A DNA stretch of 7,277 nt. Source: Streptomyces sp. NRRL F-4489 (GTDB lineage Bacteria > Actinomycetota > Actinomycetes > Streptomycetales > Streptomycetaceae). The notes below the pieces were generated by a model, which saw only the letters and a program-made list of their open reading frames with translations, had not been told where the DNA came from and searched no databases. Within the stretch, counting starts at the first letter, position 1; each line of letters begins with the position of its first letter. The DNA is taken from assembly GCF_001509485.1 (NCBI RefSeq), contig NZ_LLZI01000084.1, positions 1 through 7,277 of the forward strand, read 5' to 3'. Positions 1 to 5,959 of the stretch are shown here, one piece after another. Both the position numbers and the translations under genes were made by a program.

Positions 1-240
1 ACCCTCGACCTCCTGGAGGCCGCCGCCCTCCTCACCGCCGGCACCCGCCTCCTGCACACCGACCCCCGCCACCGCGCCCCCGCCGCCCTCGCCGCCGCCC
101 TCCTCCTCGCCGACGCCTGCCTCGACCTCCTCACCGCCGCCCCCGGCCCGGACCTCACCACCGCCACCGCCCTGGCCCTCACCGCGGAACTCCCCCTCGC
201 GGCCCTCTGCCTCCACCTGGCCGTCCGCCGGCGGCCGTGA
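1..240 (+). CDS. C-terminal part of a small integral membrane protein (5' end outside window)
   Basis: An open frame runs from the first base to a TGA at 238-240 and gives 79 residues with no start in view, so the gene begins upstream of the window. Codon use is strongly Streptomyces-like, with almost every third position C or G. The visible part is rich in Ala and Leu. Two hydrophobic stretches look like membrane helices, at about visible residues 27-46 and 56-75, joined by a short loop with the sequence TAAPGPD, and the protein ends in a basic tail (RRRP). The pattern resembles small uncharacterised actinobacterial membrane proteins with a D-A-x-x-D motif followed by a TAAPG loop; here it reads DACLD. 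I infer a multi-pass membrane protein of unknown function. It converges on the NicO-type transporter gene, with only 37 bases between the two stop codons, so the two are not in one transcription unit. Confidence 0.75.
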   Translation, partial: TLDLLEAAALLTAGTRLLHTDPRHRAPAALAAALLLADACLDLLTAAPGPDLTTATALALTAELPLAALCLHLAVRRRP

Positions 241-261
241 GAGGCCCGCCACCAACGCCCG

Positions 262-279
262 GAGCCGACCCAGCGGCTC
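262..279. terminator. Short hairpin between convergent genes, possible terminator
   Basis: A perfect 6-base-pair inverted repeat, GAGCCG (262-267) and CGGCTC (274-279), encloses a 6-base loop. It lies in the gap between the stop of the plus-strand membrane protein gene and the stop of the minus-strand transporter gene, and its right arm overlaps that transporter's stop codon. There is no T tract on either side. Streptomyces terminators often lack one, but a 6-bp stem is weak, so this is only a candidate for bidirectional termination. Confidence 0.3.
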
Positions 280-1804
280 ACAAATCAGGAACGCCCGGGA
301 TCCCCCGGAGGGTGAGTCCCAGGCCGACGGTGAGCACGACACCGGCGGTGAGCAGGGAGCTGTACGGGACGCAGCGGCGCAGGGTGGGGAGCCGGCGGCT
401 GGTCATCGCGGCCAGCCGGGTGCTGCCACCGGCGAGCAGGACGCCCGCCGCGGCGAGCGCGAGCGCCATGCCCAGCCCGTACCCGATCACCAGCAGCACG
501 CCGAACAGGGTGCGGCCCAGCGCCACCGCCCCGAGCAGCACGACCAGGGCGGAGGGGCTGGGGACCAGCCCGCCGGCCAAGCCGACCCCGAGAAGCGAGC
601 CGACGCCGCTGACCCGCCCCCGGCGAGAAGGAGCCTCGTGATCGCGGCCGTGACCGTGGTCATGCCCGTGCCCGTGATCGTGGCGATGCCCGTGCCCGTG
701 ACGGTGCCCGGCGTGATGGTGGTGCCCGGCCTCGTACTGCTCCCCACCCCGCAGAACGCGGACGGCGCGGTACAGCAGGCGGCCGCCGATCGCCGTGATC
801 AGCGCCCCGCTGAGCAGGCCGAGCCAGCCCAGCAGCCGCTCGCCCGCCAGACCGGCCGAGGCCGTCAGCAGCAGGCCGGTGAGCAGAACACCGGCCGTGT
901 GCGTCACGGTCACCGTGGCCCCGACGGCCAGCGCCGCCCGCAGGCCGCCGCGCCGCTGCGCCAGGCAGGCGGCGACGGCGAGCTTGGCGTGCCCGGGGAG
1001 CGCGGCGTGGCCGGCGCCGAGGAGCAGGGCGAGGACGACCGCCAGCAGGCCCACCGGGAAGGTGAGGTCGCGGGTGCCGACGAGGCCGCTCAGCCGCCGT
1101 TCGAGACCGGGGAACGGCACGAAACTTCCCGGCGCGGTCGGTTCGGCGTTCTCACCGCCCCCGGCCGCGGTCGGCGCGCCGGACCGCGGAGCCGTCCGCA
1201 CGTCGGCCGTGAGCGTGCTCAACGGGTGGTCGAGCAGCGCCTTCGGGTAGTCCGTCAGCGCCGCGCTGACGCTCTCGGCGGAGACGGAGGACGCGGTGAG
1301 GCGCAGCCCGTCGCCGCGCGCCGTGATCTCCTTCCAGCCGACGCGGCCGCCGTCCGCGCCCGAGGCGAACCGGACGTCGGCAGACCGGCGCAGCGCGGCC
1401 GGCGCGGCCAGGCCGCAGGTGAGCCGGGCGGTCGGCAGCCCGGCCGCGCCCGGTCGGTACTCCAGCGAGCTGCCGGTGACGCGCCAGTGCAGCGTCCGCC
1501 CGTCCGCGTCGGCGCGGATGTTCCCGGCCAGTTCGGCGCAGCGGGCCGCCGCCCGGGCGCCGGTCTCGGACCGGTCGACCGCGCCGTCGTGGTCGGTGTC
1601 GGCGGCGGCGCGGTCCTGGGCGGTCGGGATCTCGGCCGAGTCGACCACGGCGGTGTCCTGGATCCGGTCGGGCGACAGCCGCAGTTGGTCGAGGCGGTTG
1701 ACGGAGAAGTTCCCCAGCGGATGGGCGTGCGCGGCGGTGGCGGGGGCGAGGCCGAGGGCCAGCCCGGCGAGGAGGCCGAGGACGGCACGCGGGGTTCGGT
1801 TCAC
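278..1804 (-). CDS. NicO/RcnA-type nickel-cobalt transporter with extracytoplasmic EF-hand domain and His-rich loop
   Basis: The frame encodes 508 residues from a GTG at 1804. I chose this start because AGGA lies 8-9 bases upstream and a signal peptide begins immediately; the frame stays open further upstream, but that part overlaps the TPR gene. Residues 1-27 form a signal peptide ending AHA, and the mature protein would begin HPLGNF. Residues 28-240 form an extracytoplasmic domain containing a canonical EF-hand loop at 69-80 (D69, D71, D73, G74, V76, E80). About six membrane helices follow (roughly 246-264, 286-312, 320-345, 400-428, 432-460, 478-500). Helix 1 carries H266-x5-H272 in HAALPGHAK, and helix 4 carries GGLVPSPSALVVLLGA; both are hallmarks of the NicO/RcnA family. 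The loop at 361-389 holds 15 His. The family moves Ni2+ or Co2+ across the cytoplasmic membrane, often outward (RcnA). Direction and metal are not decidable here. It is the last gene of the operon, 28 bases after the TPR gene. Confidence 0.9.
   Translation of the reverse strand: MNRTPRAVLGLLAGLALGLAPATAAHAHPLGNFSVNRLDQLRLSPDRIQDTAVVDSAEIPTAQDRAAADTDHDGAVDRSETGARAAARCAELAGNIRADADGRTLHWRVTGSSLEYRPGAAGLPTARLTCGLAAPAALRRSADVRFASGADGGRVGWKEITARGDGLRLTASSVSAESVSAALTDYPKALLDHPLSTLTADVRTAPRSGAPTAAGGGENAEPTAPGSFVPFPGLERRLSGLVGTRDLTFPVGLLAVVLALLLGAGHAALPGHAKLAVAACLAQRRGGLRAALAVGATVTVTHTAGVLLTGLLLTASAGLAGERLLGWLGLLSGALITAIGGRLLYRAVRVLRGGEQYEAGHHHHAGHRHGHGHRHDHGHGHDHGHGRDHEAPSRRGRVSGVGSLLGVGLAGGLVPSPSALVVLLGAVALGRTLFGVLLVIGYGLGMALALAAAGVLLAGGSTRLAAMTSRRLPTLRRCVPYSSLLTAGVVLTVGLGLTLRGIPGVPDL
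638..724 (-). repeat. Low-complexity tract encoding the His-rich metal-binding loop
   Basis: This stretch lies inside the transporter gene and consists of near-tandem codon pairs for His-Gly, His-Asp and His-Arg. On the plus strand it reads as repeated GTGCCC, GTGATC and ATGCCC units. It encodes residues 361-389, of which 15 are His. The repetitive DNA probably expands and contracts in whole codon units between strains, which would change loop length without breaking the frame. His-rich cytoplasmic loops are a known trait of NicO/RcnA transporters and bind the transported metal. Confidence 0.8.
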
Positions 1805-1832
1805 GGGTGGGTTCCTGACGAGGAGCTCGTGG

Positions 1833-3191
1833 TCAGCCGTCCCGGCCGGGCAGGTCCGCCAGCAACTGCCGGGCCCGCGGGGCGTGGTAGGGCGAGAAGT
1901 ACGGGTTGACGCGCAGCGCGGTGCGCAGGTCGGCGGCTGCCCCCGGACGGCCGAGCGCGGCCTTGACGGTGCCCCGGTGGTAGGCGAAGGAGGCGCTGCG
2001 CCAGCCGGTGGCGGCGGCCCGGTCCAGCAGGCCGAGGGCTTCGGCGTGCCGGCCCGCCCGGTGCAGCGCCCAGCCGAGCGCGTCCGCCACCAGGACACTG
2101 CGGCGCCGGCCCCATTCCGCGCGCAGCAGCCGGACGGCCACCGCCGGGTCGGCGTGGTCCGCCTGGTAGAGCATCAGTGCCGGGTCGACGGGGCCGCCGC
2201 CGGCCTCGGCAAGCCGCACTTGGGCCGCCAGCGCCGCCAGTTGGGGCCGCGCGTCGGCGTCCCGGTGCCGCGAGAGCTGCAGTTCGGCCAGCTCCAGCAG
2301 GAACTGCGGCTGGGGCGCCCGCTCGACCAGCGCGCGGTACGCCGCCACGGCCTCCTCGTACCGGCCGCGGGCGGCGGCCACCCGGGCGCGGCCGGCTTCG
2401 GCGTAGTAGTCGTCGGGGGCGGCGGCCAGGGCGCGCCGGTAGTGTGCGCCGGCTTCCTCCCAGTCCCCCTGCTCCCATGCCAGGTCGCCGATGCGGTGCT
2501 CGCAGAAGGCGGTGTCGCCGGGGGTGCTCGCGCTCCGCAGGGCGCGGTCGAGCGCGATACGGGCCTCCTCGGGGCGGCCGTGGGTCTCCAGGTCGTACGC
2601 GGCCCGGGTGTATCCGGGGACGGTGGGGGCGAGGTCGAGCAGGCGCTGGGTGTGGGCGGTGGCGGCCGGGTAGTCGCCGAGCTGGATCTCGGCGTCGGCC
2701 AGGACCAGGTAGCCGGTCGGCCGGTCCGGGGCCATGGCGATGGCGCGCCGGCCGGCTTTCCGGGCGGCGGCGAAGTCGTGGCGGGCGTTGGCGAGCATGC
2801 CGGTACCGGCGATCGCGTCGTAGTTGGCCGCGGGTTTGAGGGCGAGCGAGCGCCGGAACGCCTGGCCGGCGCCGGCCAGCCGGTCCGCGTCCAGGGTGAT
2901 CCGCGCCTGGTCGAGCTCGGCAAGGCCCAGCGCGTTCCAGGCGTACGGATCGCGGGGGCGGCCGCGGACGGCGGAGCGGGCGGCGGCGAGGCGGTCCGCA
3001 GGGGCGGCCGGCAGTGCGGCGGGGGCGGTGGCGGCGGGGCCCGGGCCGGCTGCGGGCGGCGCGGTGGACGGGCCGAGCGAGAGCAGAGTGCCCGCGCAGG
3101 CCAGGACGGCCGCGCCGCCGAGCACGGCCGCCCCCGCCCGTCGCCGGTTCCGGGGGCGGCGGGCGGCCGCGGCCGGCGCTGGGCGCGTCAC
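1833..3191 (-). CDS. Membrane-anchored or lipoprotein tetratricopeptide-repeat (TPR) protein
   Basis: The frame encodes 452 residues from a GTG at 3191 whose last two bases form part of the stop codon of the upstream gene (GTGA), which implies translational coupling. The N-terminus is basic (RRPRNRRR, residues 11-18), followed by one hydrophobic segment at about 20-40. This is a signal anchor or, with V-L-A-C ending at Cys32, an imperfect lipobox. A Pro/Ala-rich linker (41-66) leads to helical repeats covering about 68-445. TPR-like units with the usual W/A-x-x-LG pattern and a final P are visible at about 82-120, 121-155, 157-190, 226-260, 261-293, 366-397 and 399-430. TPR domains bind peptides or proteins and have no enzymatic activity of their own. 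The position between a secreted DUF4331 protein and a NicO transporter suggests a scaffold on the outer face of the membrane, which is inference. No catalytic motif was seen. Confidence 0.85.
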   Translation of the reverse strand: MTRPAPAAAARRPRNRRRAGAAVLGGAAVLACAGTLLSLGPSTAPPAAGPGPAATAPAALPAAPADRLAAARSAVRGRPRDPYAWNALGLAELDQARITLDADRLAGAGQAFRRSLALKPAANYDAIAGTGMLANARHDFAAARKAGRRAIAMAPDRPTGYLVLADAEIQLGDYPAATAHTQRLLDLAPTVPGYTRAAYDLETHGRPEEARIALDRALRSASTPGDTAFCEHRIGDLAWEQGDWEEAGAHYRRALAAAPDDYYAEAGRARVAAARGRYEEAVAAYRALVERAPQPQFLLELAELQLSRHRDADARPQLAALAAQVRLAEAGGGPVDPALMLYQADHADPAVAVRLLRAEWGRRRSVLVADALGWALHRAGRHAEALGLLDRAAATGWRSASFAYHRGTVKAALGRPGAAADLRTALRVNPYFSPYHAPRARQLLADLPGRDG

Positions 3192-4651
3192 GGCAGCGCG
3201 TGCGGGAGGTTGAGGTACGGGAACACGTCGCTCGCCGGCTTCGGCTGGACGTCGAACAGCGGCTTGGGCAGCAGGCCGGCCGCCGACGGGCCTCCCGGTT
3301 CGCCCTCCAGCATCCGCAGCAGCGAGTTGTCGATCATGTCGTTGGGGCGGCGGCCGTTCGGGTAGCCCTGGAGGTCGCCGGCGAGCACCCCGAGGCGGTC
3401 GGGGGCGGCGGTGACCGGCGTGGTGAGGTTCAGCCGCAGTTCGTCCGCCCAGGCGAGGGAATTCGGGTCGGCGTCGGCGTTCATCGCCTGGGTGTTGAGG
3501 TCGAAGCCGAACTTGGCGCCGTTGTCCTTGCCGATGCCGCTCAGGAAGAGCGCCCGGATGTCGGTACGCGGTCCGGCCGGCGCGCGTCGGCCGCCGGCTG
3601 CCTCGATCTTGTGCGGTGGGGCCGGGTCCAGGGCCGAGGCGAGGAAGTCCCGGTCGTTGTGGTCCTGTTCCGCCGGGCGGGCGTTGAACCGGTCTTCGGG
3701 CCCGCCGGGCTTGGCAGTGGCGCCGAAGGAGCCCCACAGCGCGAAGCCGATGTGGGGGTTGCCGAGCCGGCCGACCTGCCGGTACGTGGCCTCCTGCGTC
3801 CGCAGGTCGCCGGCGAGGTCCGCGCCGGGCCGGGACACCGTGGCCCAGACGCCGACCACCGGGTTCCGCGCCGCGTCGCCGTTCAACGCGACCTCGGACT
3901 TGGGCACTTGGAGGATCAGGCTGCTGACGTTGATCGCCGCGAGCGGGTTCGCGGCGGGAAGGTAGCCCGGCACCGGCCCGGCCGTGCCGGCGATGAAGTA
4001 CCCGAAGACGCGCGCGTCGGCCTGGAACGACTCCGCGGCCTGGGTGGCCAGCGCCCGCCCACCACCGGGCAGCGCGGTGGTCGCCTGGCCGCGCAGCGCG
4101 CCGTAGTCGGGCATCACGGCGGCGCTCTGCCGGGTCGGCGCGACCGGGGCGTCCTTGACCAGCGTCTGCGGCGCCCGGCCGGCCCGGATCCGCTCCAGCG
4201 TGTAGGTCTGGCGGAACCGCAGCGCCGGGTCCGTCAGCGAGCGGACCCGGCCGGTTGCGATCGGCCCCGCGCCGAACAAGCGGCGGTCCTCGGTACGGAA
4301 GGTCCACCGGTAGGTGAGATCGGGCCGGCCGGTGCCGTGGCTGTCGACATGGATCTCGTAGCGGGCTCCGCCTGCGGCGAAGGGGTAGTTGAGCGGCGTC
4401 GCCGTACCGGCGGGCAGCTGGAAGGGCTGGACGTCCGCGATGACGGTCACCATCGCCGGATCGTCGGGACTGGTGAAGGCGTAGACATCGGTGATGTTGG
4501 CCTGCGGGTCGGCGATCACGCCGGGGGCGTCGACGTGGCCGCCGGCGGCGCTGGTGCCGAGCCCCGGACCGGCCAGCGCGGAGGCGGTGAGCAGCGACCC
4601 GGCTGTGGCGAGCGCGAGCCTCCTGGTACGGCGGGACGGCGGACGGGGCAT
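3188..4651 (-). CDS. Secreted DUF4331-family protein
   Basis: The frame encodes 487 residues. Two ATGs compete, at 4657 and 4651. The second is preferred because GGAG sits 8 bases upstream of it, whereas it almost touches the first. Residues 1-36 form an export signal: SRRTRR, then a hydrophobic stretch ending in GTSAAGG. The paired arginines could allow Tat export. The mature part starts with HVDAP (39-43), DP (48-49) and ITDVYAFTSPDDP (53-65), corresponding to the N-terminal H-x-x-AP and TDxYAF-SPD pattern of DUF4331. Further family-like motifs are QVGRLGNP (292-299) and YPNGRRPNDMIDNSLLRM (430-447) near the C-terminus. The biochemical role of DUF4331 is not known to me. Conserved His and Asp near the mature N-terminus hint at metal or ligand binding. 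A weak DxDxN..E pattern occurs at 393-404. This is the first gene of the operon, and its stop overlaps the start of the TPR gene. Confidence 0.88.
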   Translation of the reverse strand: MPRPPSRRTRRLALATAGSLLTASALAGPGLGTSAAGGHVDAPGVIADPQANITDVYAFTSPDDPAMVTVIADVQPFQLPAGTATPLNYPFAAGGARYEIHVDSHGTGRPDLTYRWTFRTEDRRLFGAGPIATGRVRSLTDPALRFRQTYTLERIRAGRAPQTLVKDAPVAPTRQSAAVMPDYGALRGQATTALPGGGRALATQAAESFQADARVFGYFIAGTAGPVPGYLPAANPLAAINVSSLILQVPKSEVALNGDAARNPVVGVWATVSRPGADLAGDLRTQEATYRQVGRLGNPHIGFALWGSFGATAKPGGPEDRFNARPAEQDHNDRDFLASALDPAPPHKIEAAGGRRAPAGPRTDIRALFLSGIGKDNGAKFGFDLNTQAMNADADPNSLAWADELRLNLTTPVTAAPDRLGVLAGDLQGYPNGRRPNDMIDNSLLRMLEGEPGGPSAAGLLPKPLFDVQPKPASDVFPYLNLPHALP

Positions 4652-4738
4652 CGGCATCTCTCCAGGAATCCGTAGGACGTGCGCGGCTGCCTCGCGGCAC
4701 GGGACGCGGAGCGGCCATGCGTCCACGCCAGGTGGGAC

Positions 4739-4766
4739 CGTCCGGACGCCTGCACCCTAGGCAGGC
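4739..4766. promoter_or_regulatory. Two adjoining dyads over the candidate promoter, possible operator
   Basis: GCCTGC (4748-4753) and GCAGGC (4761-4766) form an inverted repeat with a 7-base centre, and that centre contains the predicted -10 hexamer of the minus-strand operon. Directly adjoining it is a perfect 10-base palindrome, CGTCCGGACG (4739-4748), near the predicted start point. A repressor binding here would block the promoter. I do not recognise the site as a known Nur, Zur or CsoR box, and short GC palindromes also arise by chance in such DNA. Confidence 0.3.
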
Positions 4767-4781
4767 TCCGAACCGCTCAAA
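4754..4781 (-). promoter_or_regulatory. Candidate promoter of the DUF4331-TPR-transporter operon
   Basis: Read on the minus strand, TTTGAG (4781-4776) is followed after 16 bases by TAGGGT (4759-4754). TAGGGT fits the Streptomyces housekeeping -10 pattern TAGRRT well; the -35 match is mediocre. Transcription would start near 4747 and leave a leader of about 95 bases before the ATG at 4651. It is the best candidate I found in the 4652-4933 region, which otherwise holds no visible gene. Pattern match only. Confidence 0.35.
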
Positions 4782-4933
4782 CGCCGGATGCGGTGCGGGT
4801 CAACCGAACGAGTGGCAGGTCCGCCCCTCCCGAGTGACCACCATTGCCGGGCTCGCACACCGTGCGTTACCCAGGAACCTGTGCCCCGCCACCGCGGCCG
4901 CACCAACTCGCCCTTCACTCCGGAGACTTGACG

Positions 4934-5575
4934 ATGCGTCTGTTCCGCACCCTCGCCGCCCTCGCACTGGCCGGGGCCATGGCCCTGACGGCCGCCCCGG
5001 CCGATGCCTCCCCGCCCGCCGTCCCCGCCGCTCCGCACAGCGGGCCGTCGGCGCTCGGCCCGTACATCTCGCCGTGGGGCAGCGCCCATGTCCGCGTCAG
5101 CGACACCACGCGGCAGTGGCTCGACCGCAACGGCATCAAGCTCGGCGCCATCGCCCCGTTCACCCTGGACGAGGACGGCTACGGCTACGAGCTGCCGATC
5201 GGTTCGACAGCCGGCGACCACCTCGACGCCAAGGGCCGCATCTACTACCCCGGTGGCGTGACCCTCACCCAGGAGAGCACCGGCACCAAGGCCGAGCTCC
5301 AGGCCACCTGGATCCGGGTCATGCCGCAGCCCGGCTACGCGGCGGGCATCCGGCTCAACGGCCAGCAGATCAGCCCCGAAACCCTCATCGCCTACACCAC
5401 CCCGGCCGAGGTCCTCGCCAGCGGCCGCCCGACCCTCAAGGGCTTCAAGCTCGACCGGGTGCCGTTCCACGTCACCGAGGACACGGCCGACCTGACCAGG
5501 TTCTGGTTCGGCGACCCCCTGCCCGCCGACTCCCTCTTCGGCACACTCACCCCCCGCTTCGACTACGTCCCGTAA
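4934..5575 (+). CDS. Small secreted protein of unknown function
   Basis: The frame encodes 213 residues from the ATG at 4934. GGAG at 4922-4925 lies 8 bases upstream, and the frame begins directly with a signal peptide (MRLFRT, hydrophobic core to about residue 20, APADA-S cleavage near residue 25). The mature protein of about 188 residues has no further membrane segment and no Cys. It is rich in Gly, Thr, Tyr and alternating hydrophobic residues, as expected for a beta-rich fold. Recognisable stretches are GPYISPWGSAHVRVS (42-56), the acidic aromatic LDEDGYGYELPIG (78-90), GRIYYPGGVTLTQ (101-113) and the C-terminal GTLTPRFDYVP. The GRIYYPGGV region faintly recalls HtaA-type haem-binding domains, but I would not assign it. 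It is transcribed divergently from the DUF4331 operon. The upstream TTG at 4844 in the same frame lacks a ribosome binding site and would precede the signal peptide, so it was not used. Confidence 0.8.
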   Translation: MRLFRTLAALALAGAMALTAAPADASPPAVPAAPHSGPSALGPYISPWGSAHVRVSDTTRQWLDRNGIKLGAIAPFTLDEDGYGYELPIGSTAGDHLDAKGRIYYPGGVTLTQESTGTKAELQATWIRVMPQPGYAAGIRLNGQQISPETLIAYTTPAEVLASGRPTLKGFKLDRVPFHVTEDTADLTRFWFGDPLPADSLFGTLTPRFDYVP

Positions 5576-5679
5576 CGGGCCTTCCGCGGCCTCCCGCACC
5601 CCGGCCCCACCCACGGGCTCCGTCACAACAGCATCCGCCACAGTGCGGCCGCCCCACCTGCTCCCGCTCCGCCCCCGCG

Positions 5680-5713
5680 AAAAACGGCCCCGGACACCGA
5701 GTCCGAGGCCGTT
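5680..5713 (-). terminator. Strong intrinsic terminator of tRNA-Thr
   Basis: Read on the minus strand, a 13-base-pair stem (arms 5713-5701 and 5695-5683, one T-G wobble at 5706/5690) with loop TCGGT is followed by a run of T, five from 5684 to 5680. The run begins in the last paired bases. It starts 20 bases after the mature tRNA 3' end. On the plus strand the same stem has a C/A mismatch and no T tract, so it serves the minus-strand tRNA transcript rather than the convergent secreted-protein gene. Confidence 0.9.
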
Positions 5714-5732
5714 CGCGCCGTTCCGCACACAG

Positions 5733-5806
5733 AGCCCCCTGTCGGATTCGAACCGACGACCTTCGCTTTACAAGAGCGGTGCTCTGACCAGCTGAGCTAA
5801 GGAGGC
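5733..5806 (-). tRNA. tRNA-Thr, anticodon UGU
   Basis: A 74-base cloverleaf reads on the minus strand. The acceptor stem is GCCTCCT with AGGGGGC (one U-G pair) and the discriminator base is U. The D arm is GCTC/GAGC. The anticodon arm is CCGCT-CTTGTAA-AGCGA, which gives anticodon TGT at positions 34-36 and decodes ACA, a rare codon in this GC-rich genome. The T arm is GTCGG-TTCGAAT-CCGAC. The CCA end is not encoded (the next bases read CT). The outermost anticodon-stem pair (27-43) is a C/A mismatch; the other four pairs are sound, so I regard the tRNA as functional. A TACACT hexamer (5823-5818, minus) just upstream could be its -10 element. Confidence 0.95.
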
Positions 5807-5817
5807 GTACCGGAAGA

Positions 5818-5823
5818 AGTGTA
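5818..5823 (-). promoter_or_regulatory. Possible -10 element of tRNA-Thr
   Basis: TACACT on the minus strand fits the TAnnnT -10 pattern and would start transcription about 5 bases before the mature tRNA 5' end. No convincing -35 hexamer lies 16-18 bases further up, so support is weak. Confidence 0.3.
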
Positions 5824-5897
5824 CCCAGAGGTGTCGGATGGCGGGGTGCCTTGCCCGGGGAGGGGGCCGGCGGGCGGATTTGGTGGGGGTTCGGCTG

Positions 5898-5926
5898 CTG
5901 ACAGGGGGGCCGCGCACCGGTAGCGT
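5898..5926 (+). promoter_or_regulatory. Predicted housekeeping promoter of msiK
   Basis: CTGACA (5898-5903), which matches TTGACA in five of six positions, is followed after exactly 17 bases by TAGCGT (5921-5926), which fits the Streptomyces -10 pattern. Transcription would start near 5933 and give a leader of about 105 bases before the msiK ATG. Confidence 0.6.
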
Positions 5927-5943
5927 CACCAGCGGTCGGGCGC

Positions 5944-5959
5944 TGTGGACTACACCACT
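5944..5959. promoter_or_regulatory. DasR-responsive-element-like operator in the msiK leader
   Basis: TGTGGACTACACCACT matches 13 of 16 positions of the palindromic dre consensus AGTGGTCTAGACCACT, and the right half is nearly perfect (ACACCACT against AGACCACT). It sits about 11-27 bases downstream of the predicted msiK transcription start, where a bound GntR-type repressor would block initiation or elongation. DasR is the Streptomyces repressor released by glucosamine-6-phosphate, and it controls chitin and N-acetylglucosamine uptake. MsiK energises chitobiose uptake, so the site makes biological sense. DasR binding here is inference. Confidence 0.6.

Noticed and set aside
638..1909. Long plus-strand open frame opposite the transporter gene
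   Set aside because: It is antisense to a gene with clear family motifs, is rich in Gly, Arg, Ala and Gln with no domain, and such long antisense frames are expected in DNA this GC-rich.
1805..2098. N-terminal extension of the transporter frame
   Set aside because: It overlaps the 3' end of the TPR gene, lacks sensible protein sequence and would bury the signal peptide. The GTG at 1804 has a good ribosome binding site.
1296..3365. 689-residue plus-strand open frame spanning parts of three minus-strand genes
   Set aside because: It crosses several real gene boundaries, has low-complexity Gly/Arg/Ala/Val composition, and no ribosome binding site or motif supports it.
3014..4675. 553-residue plus-strand frame opposite the DUF4331 gene
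   Set aside because: It is a composition-driven antisense shadow without recognisable domains.
3192..4718. N-terminal extension of the TPR frame to give a 961-residue protein
   Set aside because: The upstream part is the DUF4331 gene read in another frame and has a nonsensical Arg/Pro-rich sequence. The GTG at 3191 directly precedes a signal-anchor sequence.
4652..4933. Nur, Zur or CsoR-type metal boxes in the region between the divergent genes
   Set aside because: I searched by eye for the AT-rich Zur/Fur-like palindromes and the TTGCAA-type Nur half-sites and found none. The dyads present are GC-rich and different.
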